Source: Duncaniella sp. (GTDB lineage: Bacteria > Bacteroidota > Bacteroidia > Bacteroidales > Muribaculaceae). From it: a DNA stretch of 36,554 nt. The stretch lies in the NCBI GenBank assembly GCA_029061025.1, contig JAIDSW010000221.1, positions 1 through 36,554 on the forward strand, given 5' to 3'. Positions 24,194-32,126 of the stretch are shown piece by piece; within the stretch, counting starts at the first letter, position 1; each line of letters opens with the position of its first letter. The notes under the pieces are model-generated. The model worked only from the letters and a program-made list of their open reading frames with translations. It did no database searches and was not told the DNA's origin. Both the position numbers and the translations under genes were made by a program.

Positions 24194-24222
24194 GATATTG
24201 TATTTGTTACGATATTGATTTG
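24194..24222. promoter_or_regulatory. Second, partly degenerate copy of the operator
   Basis: This segment shares TATTGTA and GTTACGATA, in the same spacing and orientation, with the palindrome at 24109-24137; its right arm is degenerate. It lies about 60 bases before the glycerate kinase start, which suggests joint control of the divergent gene. Confidence 0.5.
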
Positions 24223-24269
24223 GAGGTGTTAAATAAAGTTAAATCAGTAGATTGGTTGTGATTGCGGTG

Positions 24270-24277
24270 TATTTTTG
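24270..24277 (+). promoter_or_regulatory. -7 element immediately before the glycerate kinase start codon
   Basis: TATTTTTG matches TAnnTTTG and is followed by CCGC and the ATG, the same layout as at the LOG gene. The message is probably leaderless. No TTTG was seen at the ideal -33 distance. Confidence 0.55.
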
Positions 24278-24281
24278 CCGC

Positions 24282-25358
24282 ATGATACTCATAGCCACCG
24301 ATAAATTCAAGGGCACGCTTACCGCCGCGCAGGCCACATATATTATAAGAGATGCCATTACGTCGCTTTGTCACGATGAGGAGATAATGGCTATTCCCGT
24401 AGCCGACGGAGGTGAGGGCACCGCCGAGGTTATAGCCTCGACTCTCGGCTTGACGCGGCGTGATATTGCGGGGTGCAATGCCGTGGGGAAGCCTGTGAAA
24501 GCCGAATATTTCTCTGACGGCTGCGGAAAGGTGGCACTCGACGCCGCAACCGTGCTCGGGCTCACGCTCGTGGATGAAGCTGACCGCGATGTGATGCACG
24601 CCACTTCGGCACCGCTCGGCAACCTCCTGCGCGAGATTATCTCCCGTGAGCATCCGCGTGAAATTTATCTCGGCATTGGCGGCACGGCCACATCCGATGG
24701 CGGCGCGGGTATGCTTCAGGCTCTCGGCGCCACATTTAGCGGCATTGACGGCGAAGTCACTCCGGCCACACTACCCTCGGTCACATCTGTGGATATGTCG
24801 ACCATGATAGAGCTGCCTGTAATGCACTTGCTGTGTGATGTCGACGTGCCTCTGGCAGCTGACGAGGGCTTACCGTCGGCCATGACTTTTGCTCCTCAGA
24901 AAGGACTCCGGCCTGATGATGCACCCGCGCTCCGTGCCGCTCTCAGCCACTGGAGCGAGCTCACGGGATGCAATGCTCCGTTTTCGGGAGCGGGCGGCGG
25001 ACTGATTTCGGGGCTGATGAGCAGGTATGCCCCAGAATACGGCGCCGATACGGTACTCGCTCTTGTGGGTGTTGACAATCTTTTTCCTGACGTAGTGATT
25101 ACCGGCGAAGGATGCGTCGACGAGCAGTCGATCATGGGCAAGATTGCAGGCCGCATCGCAGCCTATGCGCGCCGCAAAGGCGCCCGTTCAATAGCCATCG
25201 GCGGCATGGTGAAACCCTCGGCCGCCCTCTCGGCCACCTTCGACGCCGTCTATTCCACCCTCACCACCCCCGCACCCACGCCCTCACTCCGCCTCCACCT
25301 CACCGCCCTGCAGGTGGCCGAGGATATGAAATGGCGTGACGAATCGAGAGTGTTATAG
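24282..25358 (+). CDS. Glycerate kinase (GlxK/GarK family)
   Basis: From the ATG at 24282 the protein has 358 residues. It starts MILIATDKFKGTLTA, the standard opening of the family; an upstream frame start at 24252 lies before the promoter and is rejected. Further motifs are PVADGGEGTAEVI near residue 40, LGIGGTATSDGGAGMLQALGA, CDVDVPL, and VITGEGCVDEQSIMGK near 275. The enzyme phosphorylates D-glycerate, in most members to 2-phosphoglycerate, feeding glycolysis. The gene is divergent from the xylose operon and may share its operators; why these would be co-regulated is not obvious. Confidence 0.93.
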   Translation: MILIATDKFKGTLTAAQATYIIRDAITSLCHDEEIMAIPVADGGEGTAEVIASTLGLTRRDIAGCNAVGKPVKAEYFSDGCGKVALDAATVLGLTLVDEADRDVMHATSAPLGNLLREIISREHPREIYLGIGGTATSDGGAGMLQALGATFSGIDGEVTPATLPSVTSVDMSTMIELPVMHLLCDVDVPLAADEGLPSAMTFAPQKGLRPDDAPALRAALSHWSELTGCNAPFSGAGGGLISGLMSRYAPEYGADTVLALVGVDNLFPDVVITGEGCVDEQSIMGKIAGRIAAYARRKGARSIAIGGMVKPSAALSATFDAVYSTLTTPAPTPSLRLHLTALQVAEDMKWRDESRVL

Positions 25359-25386
25359 ATCAGAGGGCGGTACATCTAATATTCCT

Positions 25387-25413
25387 ACAGATTAAATGTT
25401 TTCTTTAATCTGT
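25387..25413. terminator. AT-rich inverted repeat between convergent genes
   Basis: ACAGATTAAA (25387-25396) and TTTAATCTGT (25404-25413) form a perfect 10-bp stem across the end of the yhcG-like gene, 28 bases past the glycerate kinase stop. It may act as a bidirectional terminator, although no long T-run follows on either strand. Confidence 0.4.
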
Positions 25414-26489
25414 GTTGTAGTAGGGAGATTATCGATTAACTGCTTAATCTCTTTCTCATATTCTGCAACTCCTATCGGTCGTTCAATTCCTTCAAATGAC
25501 CATTCAACTATTGTATCATCCTTGGAACGGCAGATTAGCAATCCTATGGTTTGATTATCCTCTTTTCCACGGAGCAAATGATCAACGGCTGAAACGTAAA
25601 AATTTAATTTTCCTGCAAACTCGGGTGTAAATGGAACAACTTTTAATTCACAAACAACGTATCTATGACTCGGTATGTGATAAAATATCAAATCCGGATA
25701 ATATGTATTGCCATTTGGCATTGAAAGTTGCATTTGCCTTCCTACAAAAGAGAACCCTTTTCCAAGTTCAAGCAGAAAATCGGTGATATGCTTAATTAGT
25801 TCATCTTCCAAATCGCGTTCTGAATAGCTGACCGGCATCTGTAAGAATTCAAAATTATATGGACTTTTCAGCATCTGTTTTGCCAGCATTGACTCACCTT
25901 CAGGCAATTTTTCGTCAAAATTTGTAAGCGCGTTGGAGTGTTTTGAATAATAATTCTCTGCGTGATAATATTCTAATTCTGTGCGGCTCCAGCCATGTTC
26001 ACAAACCTGTGAAACATAGAATAATGCTTCATTTAAGGATTCTGCTTTCGCTGTTATGAATATATGTTGTCCCCACGGAACATTTGCAAAGAAATAAGGC
26101 ATAGACAGAGTACCATCTTTCCAATAGTCTCCGAAAAAGTCAACAGGTTGTTGACTTTTTGTAACCCACTGATAGTATGTTTTATACCACCGCCGCGCAG
26201 CCTTGATATTGGAAAGAGACAAACCGCTGTCACCAGGAAAATCCGCTTGTAAATCCAACGTTATGTTTTTCAACAGCCCATCGCCATATTTCGCAGTCTT
26301 TGACATGGCACAGATATCTCTGCCTAACTCCCAATAGAAATTAAGCATCTCTCCATTGACTTTTACAACAGCTCGAACTTGTGCTCTACGATAACGTTGT
26401 TTAAGTTCAGTGAGCCAACTTTTGTATTCAGTCGTCATCTCGGCAGGTTCACGATTAACGAATATTGGCTTCTCTCTATTTGGTGCCAT
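25392..26489 (-). CDS. YhcG-type protein, DUF1016 with PDDEXK nuclease domain
   Basis: From the ATG at 26489 the protein has 365 residues. The N-terminal DUF1016 part has YWELGRDICAMSKTAKYGDGLL and LSLSNIKAARRWYKTY (helical, DNA-binding-like). The C-terminal PDDEXK nuclease core is at about residues 275-330 with YYPDLIFYH and YVVCELK as the D...E-x-K residues, followed by KLNFYVSAVDHLL. YhcG proteins are single-gene accessory nucleases, often beside mobile elements or restriction systems; their role is unsettled. A longer frame to 26660 exists, but the -7 element at 26511-26518 lies inside it. The gene is AT-richer than its neighbours, suggesting acquisition. Confidence 0.88.
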   Translation of the reverse strand: MAPNREKPIFVNREPAEMTTEYKSWLTELKQRYRRAQVRAVVKVNGEMLNFYWELGRDICAMSKTAKYGDGLLKNITLDLQADFPGDSGLSLSNIKAARRWYKTYYQWVTKSQQPVDFFGDYWKDGTLSMPYFFANVPWGQHIFITAKAESLNEALFYVSQVCEHGWSRTELEYYHAENYYSKHSNALTNFDEKLPEGESMLAKQMLKSPYNFEFLQMPVSYSERDLEDELIKHITDFLLELGKGFSFVGRQMQLSMPNGNTYYPDLIFYHIPSHRYVVCELKVVPFTPEFAGKLNFYVSAVDHLLRGKEDNQTIGLLICRSKDDTIVEWSFEGIERPIGVAEYEKEIKQLIDNLPTTTQIKENI

Positions 26490-26510
26490 ATCAATCACAG
26501 TAATATACGA

Positions 26511-26518
26511 CAAAGATA
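26511..26518 (-). promoter_or_regulatory. -7 element of the yhcG-like gene
   Basis: TATCTTTG on the minus strand lies 21 bases before the chosen ATG and supports that start. No TTTG was found at the -33 distance. Confidence 0.5.
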
Positions 26519-26691
26519 GTGAAATTTCTGGAACTTTCGCGTCACAGCATCCTTTCCGGGCTCCTGCAGGTGGCGCGGGAACTCGCTCTAAGACAAAAGG
26601 AGTGAATTTCGGGGCGGTGCGGAATTTTTGTCTTCGGGTGCGGTCAAGGTCGTTTAACAAATATTATAAGCGGGGAGGAGGAAAAAAGTGT

Positions 26692-26699
26692 TAACTTTG
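26692..26699 (+). promoter_or_regulatory. -7 element of the DUF2723 operon
   Basis: TAACTTTG matches TAnnTTTG and lies 28 bases before the ATG at 26728. The -33 element is not clear. Confidence 0.5.
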
Positions 26700-26727
26700 T
26701 GGCTTGAATTCACAGTTGCAACTGAAT

Positions 26728-29700
26728 ATGAAAAAATACAACCTCATCAATAACTGCCTGGGCTGGGTGTGCTTCCTTGTGGCGGCTGTCACCTATATGC
26801 TCACTCTGGAGCCTACGGCAAGTTTCTGGGATTGCCCCGAGTTTATTTCGCAGGGATTCAAGCTTGAAGTGGGTCACCCGCCGGGCAACCCTATCTTCAT
26901 GCTCGCGGCCCGCTTTTTTGTGAATTTCGCCGGCGGCGATGTGACGCGCGTGGCGCTGATGGTCAATGCTATGTCAGGTCTGCTTTCGGCAGGCACGATA
27001 CTGCTGCTGTTCTGGACTATCACCCATCTGGTAAAGCGCCTGGTGGTGAAAGACGATGCCACGGAGGTGTCGCTTACGAAGATGCTCGTGATCTTCGGCT
27101 CGGGACTTTGTGGTGCGCTTGTCTACACTTGGAGCGACACGTTCTGGTTCTCGGCCGTGGAGGGTGAGGTGTATGCTTTCTCGTCGTTCTGTACCGCTTT
27201 GGTTTTCTGGCTGATATTGAAGTGGGAAAATCGCGCGTCGGAGCCTCACAGCGATAAATATCTTGTGCTGATAGCCTATGTGATAGGTATATCGATAGCC
27301 GTGCATCTGCTCAACCTGCTCTGCATTCCGGCCATCGGACTGGTGATATATTACCGTCTCTACCGCAACACTTCGGCTACAGGTTCGCTCATCGCGCTCG
27401 GTATCTCGGCCGTGGTGGTGGGCCTGATACTCTACGGTCTCGTGCCGGGCTTCATCGAGGTGGCTCAGTATTTCGAGCTGTTTACCGTAAATGTGCTGGG
27501 ATTCTCGTTCAACACCGGTGTGCTGATCTATGCCATTGCGGCGGTTGCTGCCTTTGTGTGGGCGATACGTGAACTGTATGTGCAACGCAGCGTGACCCGT
27601 GTGCGCTGGTCAGTGGCTGTCGCCATACTCATGTCGGGTATACCGTTCATCGGCGTAAGTCTGTGGATTCCGGTCGTGTTCATGGCCGCCGTGATACTTT
27701 ATCTGTGGCTCGCGCCGAAGCTTCCCGTGAGAATCCTCAACCTCATAGTGACGGGTATATTCGTAATCTTCATAGGCTATTCATCCTACGCCCTGCTGCT
27801 GATACGCTCCACGGCCAATCCGCCCATGAATCAGAATGCCCCCGACAATGTGTTCTCGCTGGCATCGTATCTCAACCGCGAGCAGTATGGCGAGCGTCCG
27901 CTGTTTTACGGCCAAACCCTCAATTCGGGAGTAGTGTATAAGGTGGACAATTCCATGAGCACCTCGCCTGTCTACTCCCCCGGTGAGGCTATATATGCCA
28001 AGCAGGTCAAGACCTCGCCCGACGACCCTGACCGCTATGTGATTACGGGCTACAAGAAAAACTATACCCTCAATCCCGAGCTCAACATGCTCTTCCCCCG
28101 CATCTACAGCGGCCCGCACGCTCAGGCCTACCGCGACTGGACGGGCATGAAGGGCGAACCCACCACCGTGTATCCCTATGTGGATACCGATGGCGAGCCG
28201 CTCACTCAGTATTCCGACGTGAAACTGAAGCCCACGATGGGTGAGAATCTCGATTTCTTCCTCGTATATCAGCTCAATCACATGTATTGGCGCTACTTCA
28301 TGTGGAACTTTGCAGGCCGCCAGAATGATATTCAGGGCAACGGCGAGGTGAACCACGGCAACTGGATTTCGGGTATACCATTTATCGACAATCCCCGTCT
28401 GGGCGACCAGAGCTTGCTGCCTTACAACGACGGCGAGGGCAATAAGGGTCACAACGTATTCTACATGCTCCCGCTGCTGATGGGTATAATCGGTCTGCTG
28501 TGGCAGGCGTTTACATCCAAGCGCGGCATCGAGCAGTTCTGGGTGATATTCTTCCTCTTCTTCATGACCGGTATTGCTATCGTGCTCTATCTCAATCAGA
28601 CTCCCTCGCAGCCCCGCGAGCGTGACTATGCGTTTGCCGGGTCATTCTACGCCTTCTCCATATGGGTGGGAATGGGTGTGGCCGGTCTGTGGGCTTCGAT
28701 ACGCTACCTCGCCGCCATGAAGCGCAACGGCGGCAAGAAGTCAGAGCCTTCTGAAGGTCCGGCTGAAGATGCTACCCCCTCGCAGGAGCGCCTGTCGCTG
28801 CTCACGGCTGTGATGTGCTGCCTCGTTGGTCTGTTTGTGCCGCTGCAGATGGTGTCGCAGACGTGGGACGACCATGACCGCTCCGGCCGCTACACGGCGC
28901 GCGATTTCGGCATGAACTACCTCGACTCTGTGGATGAAAACGGCATAATATTCACCAACGGCGACAACGATACCTTCCCTCTCTGGTATGCTCAGGAGGT
29001 GGAGGGTCACCGCACCGACGTGAAGGTGGTAAATCTTTCGTATCTCACCACCGACTGGTATGCCGACCAGGTGAAGCATCCTTCATATGACGCTCCCGCT
29101 ATCGACACTCAGGCTCGCGAGGACGATTATGCCTACGACCGCCTGCAGTTCAGCTACTTCGACATGGAGCCTGATACCACGCTCACCAATGTGTTCTACT
29201 CCCTTGCGCAGCTCTATGATCCCAAGTCGACGCAAAACCGCTGGGAGATGCCCATGATGAAATACCCCCGCGTGTTTATCCCCGTGGATGCCGATGCAGC
29301 CGTTGAGGCCGGGCGCATAAGTCCCGACGAGAAAGATCTGGCCGAAAATGCTATAATCGTTGACCTTATGGCCGACCCCGAGGCTGCACGCCACGGCGGC
29401 CTGACGCTGTCGCAGACTCTCTCGCTCGACATGCTCGCCACTTCGATCAAAAACGGCTGGAATCGTCCGGTATACTTCGCCTCAACCGTCGGCCCGGAAT
29501 ACTACGTAGGCCTGCAACCCTATCTCGCTTCTACCGGTATGGCCTACGAGGTGACGCCCTTTATCCATCCCGAGAACGATGATACTCACATCGAAGCCGT
29601 GAATACCGACAAGGCTTACCGCAACGTGACGGAAAAATTCCGCTGGGGCGGTCTCGACAGCGGCAAGGATATATATCTCGACGAGACGGTGCGCCGCATG

Positions 29701-30225
29701 GTGTCGTCGACCCGCATGTATATCCTCAATCTCGCCACCGCGCTTATCAACGAAGCTGTCATTGCCGAGCGTGTCGACACCACCGCCTATACCGAGACGC
29801 AGCGCCGCGAGCTTGCCGATTTCAAGGCCGACCGCTACACCAAGGCTGCTGAGGTGATAGAGCTGATGGAAGAGAAGCTTCCCGCCAAGGTCGCTCCCTA
29901 TTCGGCTCAGGTGCCCCAGCAGATTGCCGGACTGTATTCCCGTCTGGCTCTGGTTACGGGCAACAAGAAATATGCCGAGAAAGCCCGCACGATGCTTGAG
30001 GATGAGTTGCGTTTCTACACTCGCAACCTGCTCTACTATCAGAGCCTCACGCCCTCGCAATATTCCACCTTGTCGCTTACCGACCGCTATATCGAGGTAT
30101 ACTACATCATCACCCTCCTCCAGGATCTTGCCGATGCCGGAGGGGATGCCGAGGCTATAGTGCGCGAGATGGAGGCCGCCGGTGTTGACTTCTCACGTAT
30201 CACTGCCGCTCTCGACCGAGAGTAA
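26728..30225 (+). CDS. DUF2723 membrane protein (TMEM260-like protein O-mannosyltransferase family)
   Basis: From the ATG at 26728 the protein has 1165 residues (a TTG eight codons upstream is possible but unlikely). The N-terminal half has about 12 hydrophobic segments and the DUF2723 signature LEPTASFWDCPEFISQG near residues 26-42, with VGHPPGNPIFML directly after. Later sequence includes NQTPSQPRERDYAFAGSF. The C-terminal 450 residues are soluble, probably periplasmic, with NGDNDTFPLWYAQEVEGHRTDV and a helical repeat-like tail. DUF2723 is related to TMEM260, a GT-C type O-mannosyltransferase, so a role in protein O-glycosylation is likely. The acceptor and sugar are unknown here. It leads a three-gene operon. 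Confidence 0.88.
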   Translation: MKKYNLINNCLGWVCFLVAAVTYMLTLEPTASFWDCPEFISQGFKLEVGHPPGNPIFMLAARFFVNFAGGDVTRVALMVNAMSGLLSAGTILLLFWTITHLVKRLVVKDDATEVSLTKMLVIFGSGLCGALVYTWSDTFWFSAVEGEVYAFSSFCTALVFWLILKWENRASEPHSDKYLVLIAYVIGISIAVHLLNLLCIPAIGLVIYYRLYRNTSATGSLIALGISAVVVGLILYGLVPGFIEVAQYFELFTVNVLGFSFNTGVLIYAIAAVAAFVWAIRELYVQRSVTRVRWSVAVAILMSGIPFIGVSLWIPVVFMAAVILYLWLAPKLPVRILNLIVTGIFVIFIGYSSYALLLIRSTANPPMNQNAPDNVFSLASYLNREQYGERPLFYGQTLNSGVVYKVDNSMSTSPVYSPGEAIYAKQVKTSPDDPDRYVITGYKKNYTLNPELNMLFPRIYSGPHAQAYRDWTGMKGEPTTVYPYVDTDGEPLTQYSDVKLKPTMGENLDFFLVYQLNHMYWRYFMWNFAGRQNDIQGNGEVNHGNWISGIPFIDNPRLGDQSLLPYNDGEGNKGHNVFYMLPLLMGIIGLLWQAFTSKRGIEQFWVIFFLFFMTGIAIVLYLNQTPSQPRERDYAFAGSFYAFSIWVGMGVAGLWASIRYLAAMKRNGGKKSEPSEGPAEDATPSQERLSLLTAVMCCLVGLFVPLQMVSQTWDDHDRSGRYTARDFGMNYLDSVDENGIIFTNGDNDTFPLWYAQEVEGHRTDVKVVNLSYLTTDWYADQVKHPSYDAPAIDTQAREDDYAYDRLQFSYFDMEPDTTLTNVFYSLAQLYDPKSTQNRWEMPMMKYPRVFIPVDADAAVEAGRISPDEKDLAENAIIVDLMADPEAARHGGLTLSQTLSLDMLATSIKNGWNRPVYFASTVGPEYYVGLQPYLASTGMAYEVTPFIHPENDDTHIEAVNTDKAYRNVTEKFRWGGLDSGKDIYLDETVRRMVSSTRMYILNLATALINEAVIAERVDTTAYTETQRRELADFKADRYTKAAEVIELMEEKLPAKVAPYSAQVPQQIAGLYSRLALVTGNKKYAEKARTMLEDELRFYTRNLLYYQSLTPSQYSTLSLTDRYIEVYYIITLLQDLADAGGDAEAIVREMEAAGVDFSRITAALDRE

Positions 30226-30249
30226 TTCCACTTATACCCCCGCCGAGAC

Positions 30250-30867
30250 ATGCTTATCGAACGCCCGCCGCTCATATATCGTCTCCTTTTCCCCGAGGCC
30301 TACTGGCGGGTGAAGCGCAAGGGGAGGAAGGTGGTGTTTCTTACGTTTGACGACGGACCCATACCCGAGGAAACGCCGTGGGTGCTCGACACGCTCGACC
30401 GCTACGGCGTGAAGGCGACGTTTTTCCTCGTGGGCGATAACGTGCGCCGCCACCCCGAGCTCCTTGAGGAGATAAAGCGCCGCGGCCACTCGTGGGGCAA
30501 TCACTCCATGCACCATCTTCAGGGATTCAAGGAGGATTCAAAGGTGTATTACCGTGACATAATCGAGGCCGACAGGCTAATAGGCAGCGTGCTCTTCCGT
30601 CCCCCCCACGGCATAATGCGCTGGCGGCAGGCGAGGGCTATTAAGAAGCATTTCAATATAGTGATGTATGATTTGGTGACACGCGACTATTCGCGTAAAA
30701 TGACGCCCGAGCAGGTGCTGGCCAATGTGAAGCGATATGCCCGCAACGGTTCCATTATCGTGTTTCACGACTCGCTCAAGGCCTCGCGCAACATGCGCTA
30801 TGCACTGCCACGCGCTATCGAGTGGCTGAAATCCCGCGGATATGAGTTCGACCGTCTCCCCATGTGA
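30250..30867 (+). CDS. Polysaccharide deacetylase (NodB homology domain)
   Basis: This 205-residue protein is a single NodB-type carbohydrate esterase 4 domain. The catalytic and metal aspartates are in LTFDDGP (residues 31-37), the metal histidines in NHSMHH (H85 and H89), the RPPHG motif at 117-121, and the GSIIVFHDS motif near 167-175. It removes N- or O-acetyl groups from a polysaccharide. The N-terminus has a short hydrophobic stretch but no clear signal peptide, so location is uncertain. It starts 24 bases after the DUF2723 gene and overlaps queG by 26 bases, so all three are co-transcribed. Confidence 0.92.
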   Translation: MLIERPPLIYRLLFPEAYWRVKRKGRKVVFLTFDDGPIPEETPWVLDTLDRYGVKATFFLVGDNVRRHPELLEEIKRRGHSWGNHSMHHLQGFKEDSKVYYRDIIEADRLIGSVLFRPPHGIMRWRQARAIKKHFNIVMYDLVTRDYSRKMTPEQVLANVKRYARNGSIIVFHDSLKASRNMRYALPRAIEWLKSRGYEFDRLPM

Positions 30868-31783
30868 AGATATTACTTTTCTCGGCCCGCTTATGGAGGC
30901 TGCCGGAGCCGCGCGCTGGGGCGTGTCGGCTGCCGATGATGTGGATGAGGGGGCGCGCGGTCAGTATCTCGAATTTATCAGTAGCGGCCGCAATGCCTCG
31001 ATGGAATACCTCTCGCGCAACCTTGAGGCCCGGTTCACTACCGGCCTCGTGCTTCCCGGCGCCCGCTCCATAATCTCCGCGGCTTTCGTATATCCCGAGG
31101 CTCCCGAGCCGCGCTCCGGGAGACATCCGCGCTGGGCTGCCTATGCGCTGGGCGATGACTATCACGAGGTAATCCGCCGGCGGCTTAGCCCCGTAGCGGA
31201 GGAGCTCGACCGTCGCCTTGGCTCCGTCTCGCGGGTGTGTGTCGATACCGCTCCGGTCATGGAGCGTTACCGCGCCGTCAGGGCAGGCATAGGATTCCGC
31301 GGATGCAACGGCATGCTCATAGTGCCCGGAATAGGGTCACGGGTATTTCTTGCCGAAATCTTCACCACGGCCGCGCTGCCGTTATCGACCCCGTCCCCTT
31401 CTGACATCTCTTGTGCCGGCTGCCGCCGCTGCCTGGAGGCCTGTCCGGCCGGTGCATTGCTCGGCGACGGCACCCTTGACGCCCGCCGGTGCCTGTCGTA
31501 TCTTACCATAGAGCATCGTGGCGAGCTGCCTGCCGATACTCCTTTAGGCGACCGCATATACGGATGCGACACATGCCGCCGCGTGTGTCCGCATGAAAAT
31601 CCCTCGGCGCAGGCCACCATAAGCGAGTTTGCGCCCCGCGAGTCGATACTGTCACTCTCCGCCGCCGATGTTGCTGCCATGCCGCGTGAAAGATTTTCGG
31701 CGGTATTCGCTCACAGCGCCATCAAGCGCACGAAGCATGAAGGATTGCTCAGAAATGTTAAATTTCTGTTAAAACTTCAGTAA
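30842..31783 (+). CDS. queG: Epoxyqueuosine reductase
   Basis: This 313-residue cobalamin-dependent iron-sulfur enzyme performs the last step of queuosine tRNA modification. The catalytic aspartate lies in VDTAPVMERYRAVRAGIGFRG (Asp135). The two 4Fe-4S clusters are bound by CAGCRRCLEACP (residues 191-202), Cys217 in ARRCLSY, and CDTCRRVCPHE (242-252). The usual GKN motif after GWIG reads GCN here. The end has the HSAIKRTKHEGLLRN family tail. It overlaps the deacetylase gene, which suggests translational coupling although the functions are unrelated. Confidence 0.95.
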   Translation: MSSTVSPCEDITFLGPLMEAAGAARWGVSAADDVDEGARGQYLEFISSGRNASMEYLSRNLEARFTTGLVLPGARSIISAAFVYPEAPEPRSGRHPRWAAYALGDDYHEVIRRRLSPVAEELDRRLGSVSRVCVDTAPVMERYRAVRAGIGFRGCNGMLIVPGIGSRVFLAEIFTTAALPLSTPSPSDISCAGCRRCLEACPAGALLGDGTLDARRCLSYLTIEHRGELPADTPLGDRIYGCDTCRRVCPHENPSAQATISEFAPRESILSLSAADVAAMPRERFSAVFAHSAIKRTKHEGLLRNVKFLLKLQ

Positions 31784-31841
31784 TGACGATATTGTCGCAG
31801 CATTGTGTTACGGATGTAACGCGATTGTAACATCTTCACCT

Positions 31842-32009
31842 TACTTTTGCATCAGAAACTAATAACGTTACTTCTTGTAACGGCAAGATATTATCTGAAC
31901 CATACAAAGAAGACATAGTTGCAAAATTAGATAAAGAATCTCATAAAATTATTCAAGAAACATCTATAACTCCTATCAAGAAAACGGTCGCTGCGAAGCG
32001 ACCGTTTTT
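31842..32009 (+). ncRNA. Candidate small RNA with promoter-like start and strong terminator
   Basis: TACTTTTG at 31842-31849 is a good -7 element (no clear -33). Just after it, TCAGA...TCTGA encloses a CGTTAC-TTCTT-GTAACG hairpin, a stable nested 5' structure near 31853-31897. After about 85 AT-rich bases comes a strong intrinsic terminator: ACGGTCGCT-GCGA-AGCGACCGT followed by TTTTT (31984-32009). This gives a transcript of about 155 nt. One frame is open across the interval but lacks an ATG, so a coding role is unlikely. The terminator could also serve queG. No family was recognised. Confidence 0.5.
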
Positions 32010-32071
32010 CTTTCCACCAATTTTCACAAGCAGCATAGCTGACATGCAATCAATCTCACGCTGTTATGGAT

Positions 32072-32105
32072 AAAAATCGGGGCGCTCCGGATGGGGCGCC
32101 CCGAT
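32072..32105 (-). terminator. Terminator of the large modular surface protein gene
   Basis: ATCGGGGCGC and GCGCCCCGAT form a perfect 10-bp stem with a 10-nt loop. On the minus strand the stem is followed by TTTTTATCC. It lies 22 bases past the stop codon. Confidence 0.88.
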
Positions 32106-32126
32106 GATTGTGGGAGTGTGGATTTA

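Noticed and set aside
24207-24653. 148-codon minus-strand frame across the glycerate kinase start
   Set aside because: It overlaps the kinase's conserved N-terminus and the operator region and shows no protein family.
26490-26660. 57-residue N-terminal extension of the YhcG-like protein
   Set aside because: The -7 promoter element lies within it, and the extension is proline- and arginine-rich and unlike the family start.
31820-32070. Open frame without ATG across the candidate small RNA
   Set aside because: It lacks a start codon, runs through the terminator hairpin, and shows no domain; more likely chance openness in AT-rich sequence.
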